The position numbers were made by a program, and so were the translations under genes. 64,000 nucleotides of DNA from CAVRCT01 sp963719645 (GTDB lineage: Bacteria > Pseudomonadota > Gammaproteobacteria > DSM-16500), in NCBI GenBank assembly GCA_963719645.1, contig CAVRCT010000007.1, positions 434,001 through 498,000 of the forward strand, in the 5' to 3' direction. The notes under the pieces were generated by a model. The model made no database searches, was not told the DNA's origin, and saw nothing but the letters and a program-made list of their open reading frames with translations. Positions 7,249-16,615 of the stretch are shown piece after piece. Each line of letters starts with the position of its first letter. Positions within the stretch are counted from its first letter, which is position 1.

Positions 7249-8372
7249 AGAAAAATTTTCATCAAAATGCGCTCATAAAGTGCCGTTAACGTATCTAAAT
7301 CTGCAATGCGAACATGCTCATTGACTTGATGTGCGCTAGCATTATTCGGCCCCAGTTCAACGACTTCTGCACCGGTCGGTGCAATAAAACGGCCATCCGA
7401 GGTGCCGCCACCGGTTGAAAGTTGAGTATCCAGGCCAACCACTTCTTTAATGGCATGCTGGGTGGCAGTAATTAATTTGCCCCGCGTGGTTAAAAAAGGA
7501 TTGCCAGAGAGTGTCCATTGTAGATCAAAGGTCAAATCATGTTTTTCTAAGATTTTTGTCACGCGTTTTTGTAAGGCATCGACGGTGCTTGCATTCGAAA
7601 AACGAAAATTAAATGAAACTTCCAATGTACCGGGAATCACATTTAACGAACCTGTGCCCGCGTGGATGTTTGATACTTGAAAAGAGGTCGGTGGAAAAAA
7701 TTCATTGCCGTTGTCCCAATTTTCTTTAATTAAATCATTTAAAGCGGGTGTGAATAAATGAATGGGATTAAGTGCGATATGGGGATAGGCAATATGACTT
7801 TGCTTGCCGATCACCGTTAATTTGCCATGCAAAGAGCCGCGTCGACCAATGCGAATTTGATCACCCAATTCTCTTTCGCTGGTTGCTTCACCGATAATGC
7901 AATAATCAATGGCTTCATTACGTAAATTTAATTCTTCGATGACACGTTTCGTGCCGTGTAAGCTGGGGCCTTCCTCATCACTCGTTAGTAAAAAAGCGAT
8001 GGAGCCTGCATAATCGGGGTGTTTTTGAATAAAGCGTTCTGCCGCAACGACCATCGCAGCTAAACCGCTTTTCATATCACACGCGCCGCGACCATAGAGA
8101 TACTCTGCTCGTTCCGTCGGCGTAAAGGGTTCACTGTCCCACGCAGTCGCAGGCCCCGGTGAAACCACATCGGTGTGACCTGCAAAAACCAGTAAAGGTG
8201 ATTGGTCACCGTGTCGTGCCCACAGATTAGCGACTTCACCAAAATGCATAAATTCGATAGCAAAGCCGAATTTTTTGAGCCGTTCGCTAATGATGCTTTG
8301 GCAACCTGCGTCGCAGGGCGTCACAGAATGTCTAGCAATCAATTCTTTGGTTAATGCTAATGTGTCGGACAT
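7245..8372 (-). CDS. dapE: Succinyl-diaminopimelate desuccinylase
   Basis: A 375-residue M20-family metallohydrolase. It shows the metal-site motifs LLVFAGHTDVVSPG, YGRGACDMKSGLAAM, LLTSDEEGPSLHGT, and STGGGTSDGRFI near the end, all typical of DapE. It removes succinate from N-succinyl-LL-diaminopimelate in the lysine and peptidoglycan pathway, working after DapD, whose gene lies upstream on the same strand. A 284-bp gap holding a family C element separates it from dapD. Confidence 0.97.
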   Translation of the reverse strand: MSDTLALTKELIARHSVTPCDAGCQSIISERLKKFGFAIEFMHFGEVANLWARHGDQSPLLVFAGHTDVVSPGPATAWDSEPFTPTERAEYLYGRGACDMKSGLAAMVVAAERFIQKHPDYAGSIAFLLTSDEEGPSLHGTKRVIEELNLRNEAIDYCIIGEATSERELGDQIRIGRRGSLHGKLTVIGKQSHIAYPHIALNPIHLFTPALNDLIKENWDNGNEFFPPTSFQVSNIHAGTGSLNVIPGTLEVSFNFRFSNASTVDALQKRVTKILEKHDLTFDLQWTLSGNPFLTTRGKLITATQHAIKEVVGLDTQLSTGGGTSDGRFIAPTGAEVVELGPNNASAHQVNEHVRIADLDTLTALYERILMKIFL

Positions 8373-8392
8373 AATGATTCCTTGTTCGGGGT

Positions 8393-8630
8393 CAATGGTA
8401 CTAGCTTAAGAACTGTCATCCCGGAATTTAGTAGCTCTTAACGAGCGCCTTTTGCTCGTTTAGAGCTACTTAATGTCCGGGATCCATCTTCAATTTGCCT
8501 CCTTCATGTTTTTTTAACTTCCGTGCTTTAAACAAAATGGATCCCGGACATTAACTGGCGCTAAATTCGCAAAAAGCGCTCATTAAGCGCCAGTAAATTC
8601 CGGGATGACAGTTCTTAAGCTAGTGTCACT
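8393..8630. repeat. Family C palindromic element, copy 1 (divergent)
   Basis: It starts CAATGGTACTAGCTTAAG and ends CTTAAGCTAGTGTCACTG, and has the family's inner hairpins (GTAGCTCTTAACGAGC pairing within the left half, GGATCC at both inner edges). Its middle and one end differ from the three other copies and no target duplication can be seen, so it looks older. It fills the gap between dapD and dapE. Confidence 0.88.
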
Positions 8631-8657
8631 GGGGTTCAGGTGACACAGGTGAAAAAT

Positions 8658-9488
8658 TTATGGTATCACAGCTTCGCGCAATAACTCATTCAGAGATGTT
8701 TTCGCTCGGGTTTTCGCATCCACTTTTTTCACAATGACCGCACAATATAAACTATATTTACCATCCTGGCTGGGCAAGTTGCCCGACACCACGACAGAGC
8801 CTGCTGGAATGCGGCCATAGGAAATGGTGCCTGTCTCACGGTCATAAATGCGAGTGCTCTGGCCAAGATAGACGCCCATTGAAATCACTGAATTCTCTTC
8901 GATAATCATGCCTTCGACCACTTCAGAACGTGCACCAATAAAGCAGTTATCTTCAATAATCGTTGGGTTGGCTTGGATCGGTTCCAATACGCCACCAATT
9001 CCTACCCCGCCGGAGAGATGAACATTTTTACCGATTTGCGCACAAGAGCCGACGGTTGCCCATGTGTCGACCAGTGTGCCGGTATCGACATAGGCGCCGA
9101 TATTGATATAAGACGGCATGAGAATGGTGTTGGGTGCAATATAAGCCCCTTTTCTGGCTACTGCAGGCGGGACGATGCGTACACCGGTTGATTGAATTTC
9201 TGCGGCACTTTCGTTAGCAAATTTAAGCGGTACTTTATCAAAATACTGAATATCACCGCTTTTCATCAATTGATTATCATGTAAACGAAAAAATAATAAG
9301 ACCGCTTTTTTCAGCCATTGATGGGTCTGCCAAGTCCCTTTTATTTTTTCAGCCACCCGTGCTTTTCCACTGTCGAGGAGGCCAATGACTTCTGCCACAG
9401 CATTTTTAAGGTCTGCAGACGCCGTTTCGGGTGTCAGTGTCGATCGGGTCTCAAACGCGGTATCAATGATGGTTTGTAATGTTTGCAT
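8658..9488 (-). CDS. dapD: 2,3,4,5-tetrahydropyridine-2,6-dicarboxylate N-succinyltransferase
   Basis: A 276-residue protein of the usual DapD length. An N-terminal helical part (IIDTAFETRSTLTPETA, WQTHQWLKKAVLLFFRL) precedes a left-handed beta-helix of hexapeptide repeats (NIGAYVDTGTLVDTWATVGS, IGKNVHLSGGVGIGGVLEP, IEDNCFIGARSEVVEG). It adds succinate from succinyl-CoA in the DAP branch of lysine synthesis. It is divergent from msbA; the 84-bp gap between the starts must hold both promoters. Confidence 0.97.
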   Translation of the reverse strand: MQTLQTIIDTAFETRSTLTPETASADLKNAVAEVIGLLDSGKARVAEKIKGTWQTHQWLKKAVLLFFRLHDNQLMKSGDIQYFDKVPLKFANESAAEIQSTGVRIVPPAVARKGAYIAPNTILMPSYINIGAYVDTGTLVDTWATVGSCAQIGKNVHLSGGVGIGGVLEPIQANPTIIEDNCFIGARSEVVEGMIIEENSVISMGVYLGQSTRIYDRETGTISYGRIPAGSVVVSGNLPSQDGKYSLYCAVIVKKVDAKTRAKTSLNELLREAVIP

Positions 9489-9572
9489 AGTCTCTGTCCT
9501 AATTTTTTAAGATGTTTCACCAAACACAATTGTGGTAGCATACCTGCACTTCATTTATTAATAAAATTTTTT

Positions 9573-11321
9573 ATGACAACACCGATTAAGACAGCAAATG
9601 CTTGGGTCACTTACAAGCGTTTATTCACCTACGTTCGCCAATATTGGTTTTTTTTAGCCATTGCCATTGTTGCCAGTATGATTTATTCCGGCATTGATGC
9701 CTGGATGATTTATTTTTTAAAACCATTGCTCAATAAAGGCTTAGTCGCGAAAGACCATTCGTTTTTACGCATGGCGCCATTGATCGTGTTAGGCATTTTC
9801 ATGGCGCGCGGTACAGCCAGTTTTTTTTCAAATTATAATATTGCGTCTGTTTCGCGTAATGTCATTATGCGGTTGCGCCAAGATCTTTTTTTACAATTAC
9901 AAAAATTACCCGCGGATTATTTTGATCATTCGACTTCCGGTCAAATTCTCTCTGTCATTTTGTACAGCGTTGAGCAGGTTGCCAATGCCAGCGCGGATGT
10001 GTTGACCATGGCGGTTCAATCCACTTTTTTGATTATTGGATTGTTGATCGTGATGTTTAAAATCAGTTGGAAATTATCACTGCTGTATTTCATCATCATT
10101 CCATTAGTGACTGTGATTATGCGTTACACAAGCAAGCGGGTGCGTCGTCTGAGTTTAAGTATTCAAGATTCGATGGCCAATTTAACCCATTGTGCGGAAG
10201 AAAATATTGATGGCTACAAAGTGGTGCGCGGATTTGGCGGCCAACAATATGAAGTTGAAAAATTTAATAAAGCGACGCGCATCAATCGACAACGCGAAAT
10301 GAAAGTGGTTGCTGCACGTTCTTGGAGCGTATCCAGTGTGCAGTTGGTTGCTGCTGTCGCCTTGTCTGTTACTTTGTATGTTGCGACGTTAGACATAGCG
10401 GATTCGGTGTTGACAGCGGGTGGTTTTGTGGCATTGATTGCTGCGATGTTGGCTTTATTAAAACCGATGAAAGATTTAACGACAATGCAAAATAAATTGT
10501 ATCGAGGCTTAGCGGGTGCGCAAACCGTGTTTGAATTATTGGATCAGCCGCCTGAAGCAGAGACAGGCACATTGCAGTTGGGTCGTTCGCAGGGAAAAAT
10601 TGAATTTCAGCAAGTGAATTTTGCTTATTCAGCGGATAAACCCATCTTGCGAAATATCAGTTTTACCGTGGAGCCCGGCAGTGCAGTTGCACTGGTGGGT
10701 CGTTCGGGGAGTGGCAAAACAACGTTAGTCAATTTGTTGCCGCGTTTTTACACGCAATTTACCGGCAATATTTTATTAGATGGCACATCAATTAACGATT
10801 ATTTGTTAGCTAATTTGCGTAATCAGTTTGCGTTGGTGTCACAACATATTACCTTATTTAATGCAACGATTCGTGACAACATTGCTTATGGTCGATTTGG
10901 TCAGGTATCGGATGAAGAAATTTCAGCGGCGATGCGTGCTGCTTATGCCGATGAGTTTATCGAGAAATTACCGAAAGGCATACACACAATGGTCGGTGAA
11001 AATGGTGTATTGCTCTCAGGCGGTCAGCGTCAACGCATTGCCATTGCGCGTGCCATCTTAAAAAATGCGCCGATTATTATTTTGGATGAAGCGACGTCTG
11101 CATTGGACACGGAATCAGAGCGTTATATTCAAGCCGCGTTGGATGATTTGATCCGACAGCGTACTACATTGGTGATTGCGCATCGGTTATCAACGGTTGA
11201 GCATGCTGATAAAATTATTGTTTTTGATGCCGGTCGTATAGTCGAAATGGGTAAGCATGCTGAATTATTGGCGCAAGAGGGTTCGTATGCCAAATTATAT
11301 AAAATGCAATTTAATGTATAG
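9573..11321 (+). CDS. msbA: Lipid A flippase, ABC transporter MsbA
   Basis: A 582-residue half-transporter. The N-terminal half has six membrane segments (for example FFLAIAIVASMIYSGIDAWM and STFLIIGLLIVMF). The C-terminal ATPase carries Walker A GRSGSGKTT, Q-loop ALVSQH, signature LSGGQRQRIAIARA, Walker B IIILDEATSALD and the H-switch IAHRLSTV. MsbA moves lipid A-core across the inner membrane. I chose ATG 9573 over an in-frame upstream start at 9483, which would overlap dapD. It is followed 12 bp later by lpxK, the classical pair. Confidence 0.96.
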   Translation: MTTPIKTANAWVTYKRLFTYVRQYWFFLAIAIVASMIYSGIDAWMIYFLKPLLNKGLVAKDHSFLRMAPLIVLGIFMARGTASFFSNYNIASVSRNVIMRLRQDLFLQLQKLPADYFDHSTSGQILSVILYSVEQVANASADVLTMAVQSTFLIIGLLIVMFKISWKLSLLYFIIIPLVTVIMRYTSKRVRRLSLSIQDSMANLTHCAEENIDGYKVVRGFGGQQYEVEKFNKATRINRQREMKVVAARSWSVSSVQLVAAVALSVTLYVATLDIADSVLTAGGFVALIAAMLALLKPMKDLTTMQNKLYRGLAGAQTVFELLDQPPEAETGTLQLGRSQGKIEFQQVNFAYSADKPILRNISFTVEPGSAVALVGRSGSGKTTLVNLLPRFYTQFTGNILLDGTSINDYLLANLRNQFALVSQHITLFNATIRDNIAYGRFGQVSDEEISAAMRAAYADEFIEKLPKGIHTMVGENGVLLSGGQRQRIAIARAILKNAPIIILDEATSALDTESERYIQAALDDLIRQRTTLVIAHRLSTVEHADKIIVFDAGRIVEMGKHAELLAQEGSYAKLYKMQFNV

Positions 11322-11332
11322 AGGCGCTGCCT

Positions 11333-12340
11333 GTGACGATTGAAAAGCATTGGTATCGATCTTCTTATACATTGCTCACTCTTTTGTTACTCCCTTTCTC
11401 ATGGTTATTCAGGCTGCTTATTTTCTTACGATTCTCGTTGTATCGAGCGGGATGGAAAAAAATCATTTCTTTTCCAGTTCCGGTTATCGTGGTGGGCAAC
11501 ATTACGGTCGGTGGAACCGGTAAAACGCCCATGGTTATTTGGCTCATTCATTGTTTGCAAAAAATGGGTTATCAACCAGGTGTAGTGAGTCGAGGGGTTG
11601 GGGGTGAAGACACAAATTCGTTGCGCTGGGTTAAAGAAAATTCAGTGCCTTCCGATGTCGGTGATGAAGCGGTTCTCATTGTTAAGCGCACACAGTGTCC
11701 GATGGTGATTTGCAAAGATCGCGTGTTGGCGGTGCGGGAGTTACTGACGCAATCAACTTGCAATATTGTCATTGCGGATGATGGATTGCAGCATTATCGA
11801 TTAGGACGTCAGATTGAAATCGTGATGTTAGATGGTGCGAGACAAGTGGGTAATGGTGAATTGCTGCCAGCGGGGCCGTTGCGTGAACCGTTGAGTCGGT
11901 TGCAGCGGAGTGATTTTATCTTGGTGCAAGGATCGACTGAATTAAAATTGTCGAGTGAGAATGTCTTTACGATGACGCTAGTTGGCCAAGCGTTATTATC
12001 ATTCAGCGCACTGCACGAGACAAAATCGCTGCACGATTTGAGCGGTCAAACAGTGCATGCGGTGGCTGCGATTGGCAATCCAGATCGTTTTTTTGCATTG
12101 TTGCGTGGATTCAATATTCAAGTGATTGAACATCGTTTCAAAGATCATTATTTGTTTCAACCACAGGATTTTGCATTTGCGGATCATTTACCGATAGTCA
12201 TGACTGAAAAAGATGCGGTAAAATGCGTGGCGTTTGCAAATGATTTTGCTAGTCAAGGGATGTGGTACTTGCCGGTTGATGCAGAATTGCCAATTGAATT
12301 TGAAAAAAAACTACAGGAGAAAATACGATGCGGCAATTAG
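11333..12340 (+). CDS. lpxK: Tetraacyldisaccharide 4'-kinase
   Basis: A 335-residue protein beginning at GTG 11333 with GAGG 8 bases before it. It has an N-terminal membrane anchor (SYTLLTLLLLPFSWLFRL) and the LpxK P-loop VGNITVGGTGKTP, then VVSRGVGGE, VIADDGLQHYRLGR and GELLPAGPLREP. It phosphorylates the 4' position of the lipid A disaccharide at the inner-membrane face. It is coupled to msbA, and its last 13 bp overlap the chagasin-like gene. Confidence 0.96.
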   Translation: MTIEKHWYRSSYTLLTLLLLPFSWLFRLLIFLRFSLYRAGWKKIISFPVPVIVVGNITVGGTGKTPMVIWLIHCLQKMGYQPGVVSRGVGGEDTNSLRWVKENSVPSDVGDEAVLIVKRTQCPMVICKDRVLAVRELLTQSTCNIVIADDGLQHYRLGRQIEIVMLDGARQVGNGELLPAGPLREPLSRLQRSDFILVQGSTELKLSSENVFTMTLVGQALLSFSALHETKSLHDLSGQTVHAVAAIGNPDRFFALLRGFNIQVIEHRFKDHYLFQPQDFAFADHLPIVMTEKDAVKCVAFANDFASQGMWYLPVDAELPIEFEKKLQEKIRCGN

Positions 12341-12729
12341 TTTATGGCTTGTTATTGTCTTGTTTGTTTATGACAGCTGCATTCTCGGCGAGTGCGCCGG
12401 TTGTTTATACGGAAGATAAATTGGCAGTGACGGTTACGCCCGATCAAGCACAATTTATGGTAAAGTTAAAATCGAATCCTACGACGGGCTATTCGTGGTT
12501 TTTGCGGGAATACAATGACAAGTTGATCAAACCTATCAAGCAGAGTTATATTCCAGGCGATAAAAAATTAATCGGTTCGTCCGGATATCAAGTGTGGGTA
12601 TTTGCGGTGCAGAAAAATGCATTCACGGTGCCGCAGCAAACAATGCTTCATTTTATTTATGCACGGCCTTGGGATGTGAAAGAACCCTCAAGTGAATTAA
12701 TTTTTAAAGTTTCTACTTTTTCTAACTAA
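12328..12729 (+). CDS. Chagasin-family (I42) cysteine peptidase inhibitor, exported
   Basis: A 133-residue protein with a signal peptide (MRQLVYGLLLSCLFMTAAFSA). The three inhibitory loops of the chagasin fold are visible: NPTTGYSW (residues 50-57), the glycine loop IGSSGYQVW (82-90) and ARPWD (112-116). Chagasins block papain-like cysteine peptidases by inserting these loops in the active-site cleft; they are known from trypanosomes and some bacteria. It overlaps the end of lpxK by 13 bp, so it is part of the lipid A operon transcript. A role against host or bacterial peptidases is inference. Confidence 0.88.
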   Translation: MRQLVYGLLLSCLFMTAAFSASAPVVYTEDKLAVTVTPDQAQFMVKLKSNPTTGYSWFLREYNDKLIKPIKQSYIPGDKKLIGSSGYQVWVFAVQKNAFTVPQQTMLHFIYARPWDVKEPSSELIFKVSTFSN

Positions 12730-12744
12730 AATTAAGGAAGAATT

Positions 12745-13215
12745 ATGTTGTCACGATTTTTTAAATACAGTTTTTTTCTGGCGGCGTTTTGGTTGACGGC
12801 GTGTAATTCGATTTTGAATTTTAACCAACCCAAATTAGTTGAAAATCAGCCTGCGGTGTTATCAAAAGATATGTACTTGTGTGAAACCTATGGGCCTAAT
12901 GAAACCGTAGCAGAAAATTATCTTACTTATCCGGGTAATTACTATCGTTATTCCAAGACATTATTGCCAGCCGTCGATGAATATTCGAGTCATCGTGCAG
13001 AATGGCAGCGTTGGTTGGTGCTACCCAATTCTAAGAGTCGAATTGTTGCATTGTTACCAAAGGGCACGACCATTAATATTAAAAATTACCAACACCCTAA
13101 TCATTATGATGAATTGTTTGGTGAAAAAACCAAAAATGAAATTACTTTTTTAAGTGGTGCAATGAAAGGACAAACAATTGTCGTGACCTCGACTTTTTTG
13201 CGGCCGAGTAATTAG
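12745..13215 (+). CDS. Putative lipoprotein of unknown function
   Basis: A 156-residue protein with a lipoprotein signal: MLSRFFKYSFFLAAFWLTAC, lipobox LTAC with Cys20. The mature part has no motif I recognise. It contains a central aromatic segment (NYLTYPGNYYRYSKTLLP) and looks beta-rich with a compact C-terminus (ITFLSGAMKGQTIVVTSTF). AAGGAAG lies 9 bases before the ATG. It follows the chagasin-like gene by 15 bp and probably ends the msbA-lpxK transcript before a repeat block. Confidence 0.6.
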   Translation: MLSRFFKYSFFLAAFWLTACNSILNFNQPKLVENQPAVLSKDMYLCETYGPNETVAENYLTYPGNYYRYSKTLLPAVDEYSSHRAEWQRWLVLPNSKSRIVALLPKGTTINIKNYQHPNHYDELFGEKTKNEITFLSGAMKGQTIVVTSTFLRPSN

Positions 13216-13221
13216 GGTGGT

Positions 13222-13440
13222 TGTCATCGTGAGTGCTTAAGAACAGGCTGTCATCGTGAGCGCTTAAGAACAGGTTGTCTCCTGAGCGCTTAAGAACAGG
13301 CTGTCATCCTGAGCGCTTTTCGCTCCGAAGGATCTCCCTATATAGTAGAGAGATGCTTAAAAATATCTTTAACTAAGCCTCAGAAATTTGCGGGAGATCC
13401 TTCGGAGCGAAAAGCGCTCAGGATGACAGCCTGTTCTTAA
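13222..13440. repeat. Family D palindrome with three tandem 27-bp arm units on the left
   Basis: Three near-identical units of the form TGTCATC-TGAGCGCTTAAG plus AACAGGC are followed by the core arm TGTCATCCTGAGCGCTTTTC with GCTCCGAAGGATCTCC, a loop, and the complementary arm ending CTTAAG at 13440. The spacer AACAGG is shared by all units here but differs at the other D loci, which suggests local amplification. Confidence 0.85.
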
Positions 13441-13517
13441 GCGCCTCCCAAAGACCTGCTAAGCAGCCTCTGTGTCTTAACAGCGAAAGCTGCTTAGCAA
13501 GTCTCCCCCTTTGAAAA

Positions 13518-13692
13518 GGCGTTGTTGCGTAATTCACAGAGTCAGCTTAGTGTCGTGCCAGCGTGCTTTTAGCTGGCATCCAGGTTTGCTCTATTGATGA
13601 CTATATAAATTTTATTAAGAGCAAACCTGGATGCCAGCTAAAAGCACGCTGGCACGACATTAAGCCGACACCGTGAATTACGCAACAACGCT
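13518..13692. repeat. Family E element (175 bp) inside F
   Basis: The ends are GGCGTTGTTGCGTAATTCAC and its near-complement, with arms of about 75 bp containing GTGTCGTGCCAGCGTGC. CTTTGAAAA flanks both sides, a 9-bp target duplication. Confidence 0.9.
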
Positions 13693-13716
13693 CTTTGAAA
13701 AAGGGGGAACAAGGGG

Positions 13717-13953
13717 CAATGGCACTAGCTTAAGAACTGTCGTCCCGGAATTTAGTAGCTCTTAACGAGCGCCTTTTGCTCGTTTAGAGCTACTTAATGT
13801 CCGGGATCCATCTTCAATTTATCGCCCTCTTGCTTTTAACTTATATGCTTTAAGCAAAATGGATCCCGGACATTAACTGGCGCTAAATTCGCAAAAAGCG
13901 CTCATTAAGCGCCAGTAAATTCCGGGACGACAGTTCTTAAGCTAGTGCCATTG
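13717..13953. repeat. Family C element (237 bp) inside F
   Basis: Perfect 38-bp terminal inverted repeats start CAATGGCACTAGCTTAAGAA. GGAACAAGGGG is directly repeated at 13706-13716 and 13954-13964, an 11-bp target duplication. Confidence 0.93.
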
Positions 13954-13997
13954 GGAACAAGGGGGATTTGTATAAAAAGCAAATTCATTATTAATCT

Positions 13998-14495
13998 CTA
14001 CATCCGCTTAGTCAATTTCCCATCCTGAAAAATCAAAACCACCGGTGGCTGGCCGTTATATTTATATTTTGTAGTAATTGTTTCACCCGTACCTGGCGGA
14101 ACATTTCCCTTCGTGATAAACGCTGAGGTGCCGCAGGCCGCTTTGACTTTAGCAAATGAATCACCGACTGTGACCGATCGTTGTCCGCAGATGGGTGTTG
14201 TCTGCAAGTTGGTACCGTTGACTGCAAGATTTGCGACTTTTCCTTTCTCGAATACTACCGTTAAATTGACCGTTGAACCGGCTTGTGGATCCGGTTTGGG
14301 ATAATATTGCCATTGCTGAGGAACATTCTCATCGGATTTTTCTTCTGCAATACCATCTGGTTTGCCGCATTCTGCTTGCACTTGTTCCGGCGTGTCACCG
14401 TAATTGATTTGATTAAAGCCGTTCGGGCAAAATAAAGCAAATGCAGGTTGGCTTAACAGAACCGCGGCTGATACTAAAAATAGTTTTTTCTTCAT
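13998..14495 (-). CDS. Secreted DUF2845-type protein
   Basis: A 165-residue protein with a signal peptide (MKKKLFLVSAAVLLSQPAFA). Two repeats of the DUF2845 pattern are visible: FNQINYGDTPEQVQAECGKP and RSVTVGDSFAKVKAACGTSA. Each has the G-D/S-(x)-V-x-x-x-CG signature of small periplasmic modules. Such proteins are frequent in Legionella and pseudomonads with unknown function. Cys23, Cys42, Cys102 and Cys119 probably form disulfides. It lies downstream of purB on the same strand with a 16-bp gap and its own upstream GGAGA. Confidence 0.7.
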   Translation of the reverse strand: MKKKLFLVSAAVLLSQPAFALFCPNGFNQINYGDTPEQVQAECGKPDGIAEEKSDENVPQQWQYYPKPDPQAGSTVNLTVVFEKGKVANLAVNGTNLQTTPICGQRSVTVGDSFAKVKAACGTSAFITKGNVPPGTGETITTKYKYNGQPPVVLIFQDGKLTKRM

Positions 14496-14511
14496 AAGTT
14501 GAGTCTCCTTC

Positions 14512-15879
14512 TCAAATTCGACGCGCTAATTCACCCGCACATCCCAAATAAGTACTCGGTGTCATCTCAAGTAATTGTTGCTTCACTTCCTTCGGTAAGA
14601 CTAATTCAATAATAAATTTTTGCAAAATATCTTTCGTGATTTTTTGCCCGCGAGTAAAGGATTTTAATTTTTCATAAGGTTGTTCGATACCAAAACGACG
14701 CATCACCGTTTGAATAGGTTCCGCTAAAATTTCCCAATGATTGTCTAAATCCGCGGCTAAGGCATCAAGATTCGGCGTCACTTTTTGCAAACCACGACAA
14801 GTGGTTTGATAAGCCAATACCGCATGCGCAATGGCGACACCCATGTTACGCAACACAGTGGAATCTGATAAATCACGCTGCCAGCGCGAAATCGGTAATT
14901 TTAACGCCATGTGTTCAAGCAAGGCATTGCTGATACCTAAATTACCTTCTGCATTTTCAAAATCAATCGGATTCACTTTGTGCGGCATCGTAGAAGAACC
15001 CACTTCATTGCTCAATGATTTCAATTTGAAATAATTCAGTGAAATGTATCCCCACATATCACGATTGAAATCAATCATAATTGTGTTAATGCGCAGCAAG
15101 ACAGCAAATAATTCAGCGATATAATCATGCGGCTCAATTTGTGTGGTGTAAGGATTCCAGGTTAAACCTAACTGACCGACAAAATTGCGACTCAGGTTTT
15201 GCCAATCTATTTCAGGATAGGCTGCGAAAAACGCATTGTAATTGCCAGATGCACCATTCAATTTACCTAAAATAGAGGTATCAATGAGTTGATTGATTTG
15301 TCGTTGCAAGCGTGCAACCACATTTGCGATTTCTTTGCCGACGGTTGTGGGTGTAGCAGGTTGGCCGTGTGTGTGCGACAGCATGGGTAGCTCAGCATAG
15401 TCATGCGCCATGTGTTTTAAGTGCTGCATCATTTCATCGAGCAGAGGCAAAATAGATTGTGCGCGTGCCGTATGCAGCATGAGACCATACGCTAAATTAT
15501 TAATGTCTTCAGAGGTGCAGCCGAAATGAATAAATTCAGCTACTGCCGCCAATTCAGCATGACCTTCAAATTTTTCTTTTAAAAAATATTCTACGGCTTT
15601 GACATCATGGTTAATGCCGCGCTCTATCTCTTTAATGCGTAACGCATCTTGTTCGGAAAAATTCTCGATGATGTTTTCCAAGATGGTTTGCGCTTGAGTA
15701 CTTAAGGGCGGTAATTCAGGTAGGCGAGCATGTTGAGCTAATAGTTGCAGCCAACGAATTTCAACAATGACGCGAAATTTTATTAAACCATATTCACTGA
15801 AAATGGGACGTAAGTCGTTAAACTTTTCTTGATAACGCCCTTCAAGGGGTGAAATTGCCAGTAAAGCAGTCATATCCAT
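14512..15879 (-). CDS. purB: Adenylosuccinate lyase
   Basis: A 455-residue fumarase/aspartase-superfamily enzyme beginning MDMTALLAISPLEGRY. It shows EIERGINHDVKAVEYFLKEK, TSEDINNLAYGLML, SHTHGQPATPTTVGKE and the signature loop GSSTMPHKVNPIDFENAEG. It catalyses two steps of purine synthesis (SAICAR to AICAR, adenylosuccinate to AMP). I took ATG 15879 because the upstream in-frame part would overlap hflD. Order on the minus strand is mnmA, hflD, purB, as in E. coli. Confidence 0.97.
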   Translation of the reverse strand: MDMTALLAISPLEGRYQEKFNDLRPIFSEYGLIKFRVIVEIRWLQLLAQHARLPELPPLSTQAQTILENIIENFSEQDALRIKEIERGINHDVKAVEYFLKEKFEGHAELAAVAEFIHFGCTSEDINNLAYGLMLHTARAQSILPLLDEMMQHLKHMAHDYAELPMLSHTHGQPATPTTVGKEIANVVARLQRQINQLIDTSILGKLNGASGNYNAFFAAYPEIDWQNLSRNFVGQLGLTWNPYTTQIEPHDYIAELFAVLLRINTIMIDFNRDMWGYISLNYFKLKSLSNEVGSSTMPHKVNPIDFENAEGNLGISNALLEHMALKLPISRWQRDLSDSTVLRNMGVAIAHAVLAYQTTCRGLQKVTPNLDALAADLDNHWEILAEPIQTVMRRFGIEQPYEKLKSFTRGQKITKDILQKFIIELVLPKEVKQQLLEMTPSTYLGCAGELARRI

Positions 15880-15889
15880 AGTGATTTCC

Positions 15890-16543
15890 TCATTCTGCGG
15901 CGGGTAGTCCCGCCAAAATTTTTTGTGCCATTGATTTAATTCGGTGACGGAAAAAAATAAATTGTAAACGTGAACCACCCATTTGCCGCCATAACACAGC
16001 AGAGCGAATACCGGCAAATAACAGGGCGCGAATTTTTTCCATATTTTCGGACGCGTTTAAAATGCGTTGATTGCCCCAAATGATGATGCGATGTTTAAAG
16101 GGACTGGTTGTCAGTAAATAGGTATCCGCTAAGTTCGCAATCACAGTCGGATGGGTCAGTGAAAAATAATCGACTTGTTTTTTGGTTTGTTGAATGCGTT
16201 GGGTTAGAGTGCTCACGGTTTTTTTGGAACGGAACACTTTTTTTTGCAAGCGCAAGACCGATAACATGTAGCGAATCGGGATCGGATTTGTCTGCGATTC
16301 AAATAAAGGGATTAATTTGGTCAAACCAAATCGGACGCCTTCCAGTCCACCATAGATGGTGGTGATGTCGTCTGGATTGGTTTGAAAAATACTGTAAATA
16401 CTGGCTTCAAACGCAGCCTCATCCATTTTGCCGGCTTGGGCAAATTCTTTGACTAAGGAAACGGCTTGGACAACGCCTGCCAATGCAATGGTTGATTTAT
16501 AAAGTGCGTCTTGTTGCAAGGGATACTCCAATTGCTTATTCAT
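15890..16543 (-). CDS. hflD: HflD homolog (lysogenization regulator family)
   Basis: A 217-residue mostly helical protein starting MNKQLEYPLQQDALYKSTIALAGVVQAV. The early block LAGVVQAVSLVKEFA and GGLEGVRFGLTKLIPLF, then LSVLRLQKKVF and ALLFAGIRSAVLWRQMGGSR, match HflD/YcfC. In E. coli HflD is a membrane-associated protein that counters phage lambda CII; its normal job is unclear. The position between mnmA and purB supports the call strongly. The mnmA gene is 465 bp away because repeats were inserted. Confidence 0.93.
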   Translation of the reverse strand: MNKQLEYPLQQDALYKSTIALAGVVQAVSLVKEFAQAGKMDEAAFEASIYSIFQTNPDDITTIYGGLEGVRFGLTKLIPLFESQTNPIPIRYMLSVLRLQKKVFRSKKTVSTLTQRIQQTKKQVDYFSLTHPTVIANLADTYLLTTSPFKHRIIIWGNQRILNASENMEKIRALLFAGIRSAVLWRQMGGSRLQFIFFRHRIKSMAQKILAGLPAAE

Positions 16544-16615
16544 GGGCAAGATTTTAACTGAATGGGGGGCGGAGAAAAACTCTTTTGTGTAGATGAATAC
16601 AGTTAGCTTAGAGCG

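Larger units (their letters stand above)
13451..13978. repeat. Composite repeat: family F carrying E and C insertions (left-truncated)
   Basis: The family F loop half (CTGCTAAGCAGCC to GCTGCTTAGCAAG) and arm are interrupted by E at 13518-13692 and C at 13717-13953, ending at GGGATTTGTATAAAAA. The same architecture with both insertions at the same F positions recurs inverted at 39268-39836. The far F arm is missing here, next to the family D repeat. Together with D, this fills the gap between the lipoprotein gene and the DUF2845 gene; no gene is seen. Confidence 0.85.

Noticed and set aside
13222..13440. Possible CRISPR array (regular 27-bp units)
   Set aside because: Only three units, spacers identical and 6-8 bp long, and the units are arms of a palindrome. 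No cas genes are seen.
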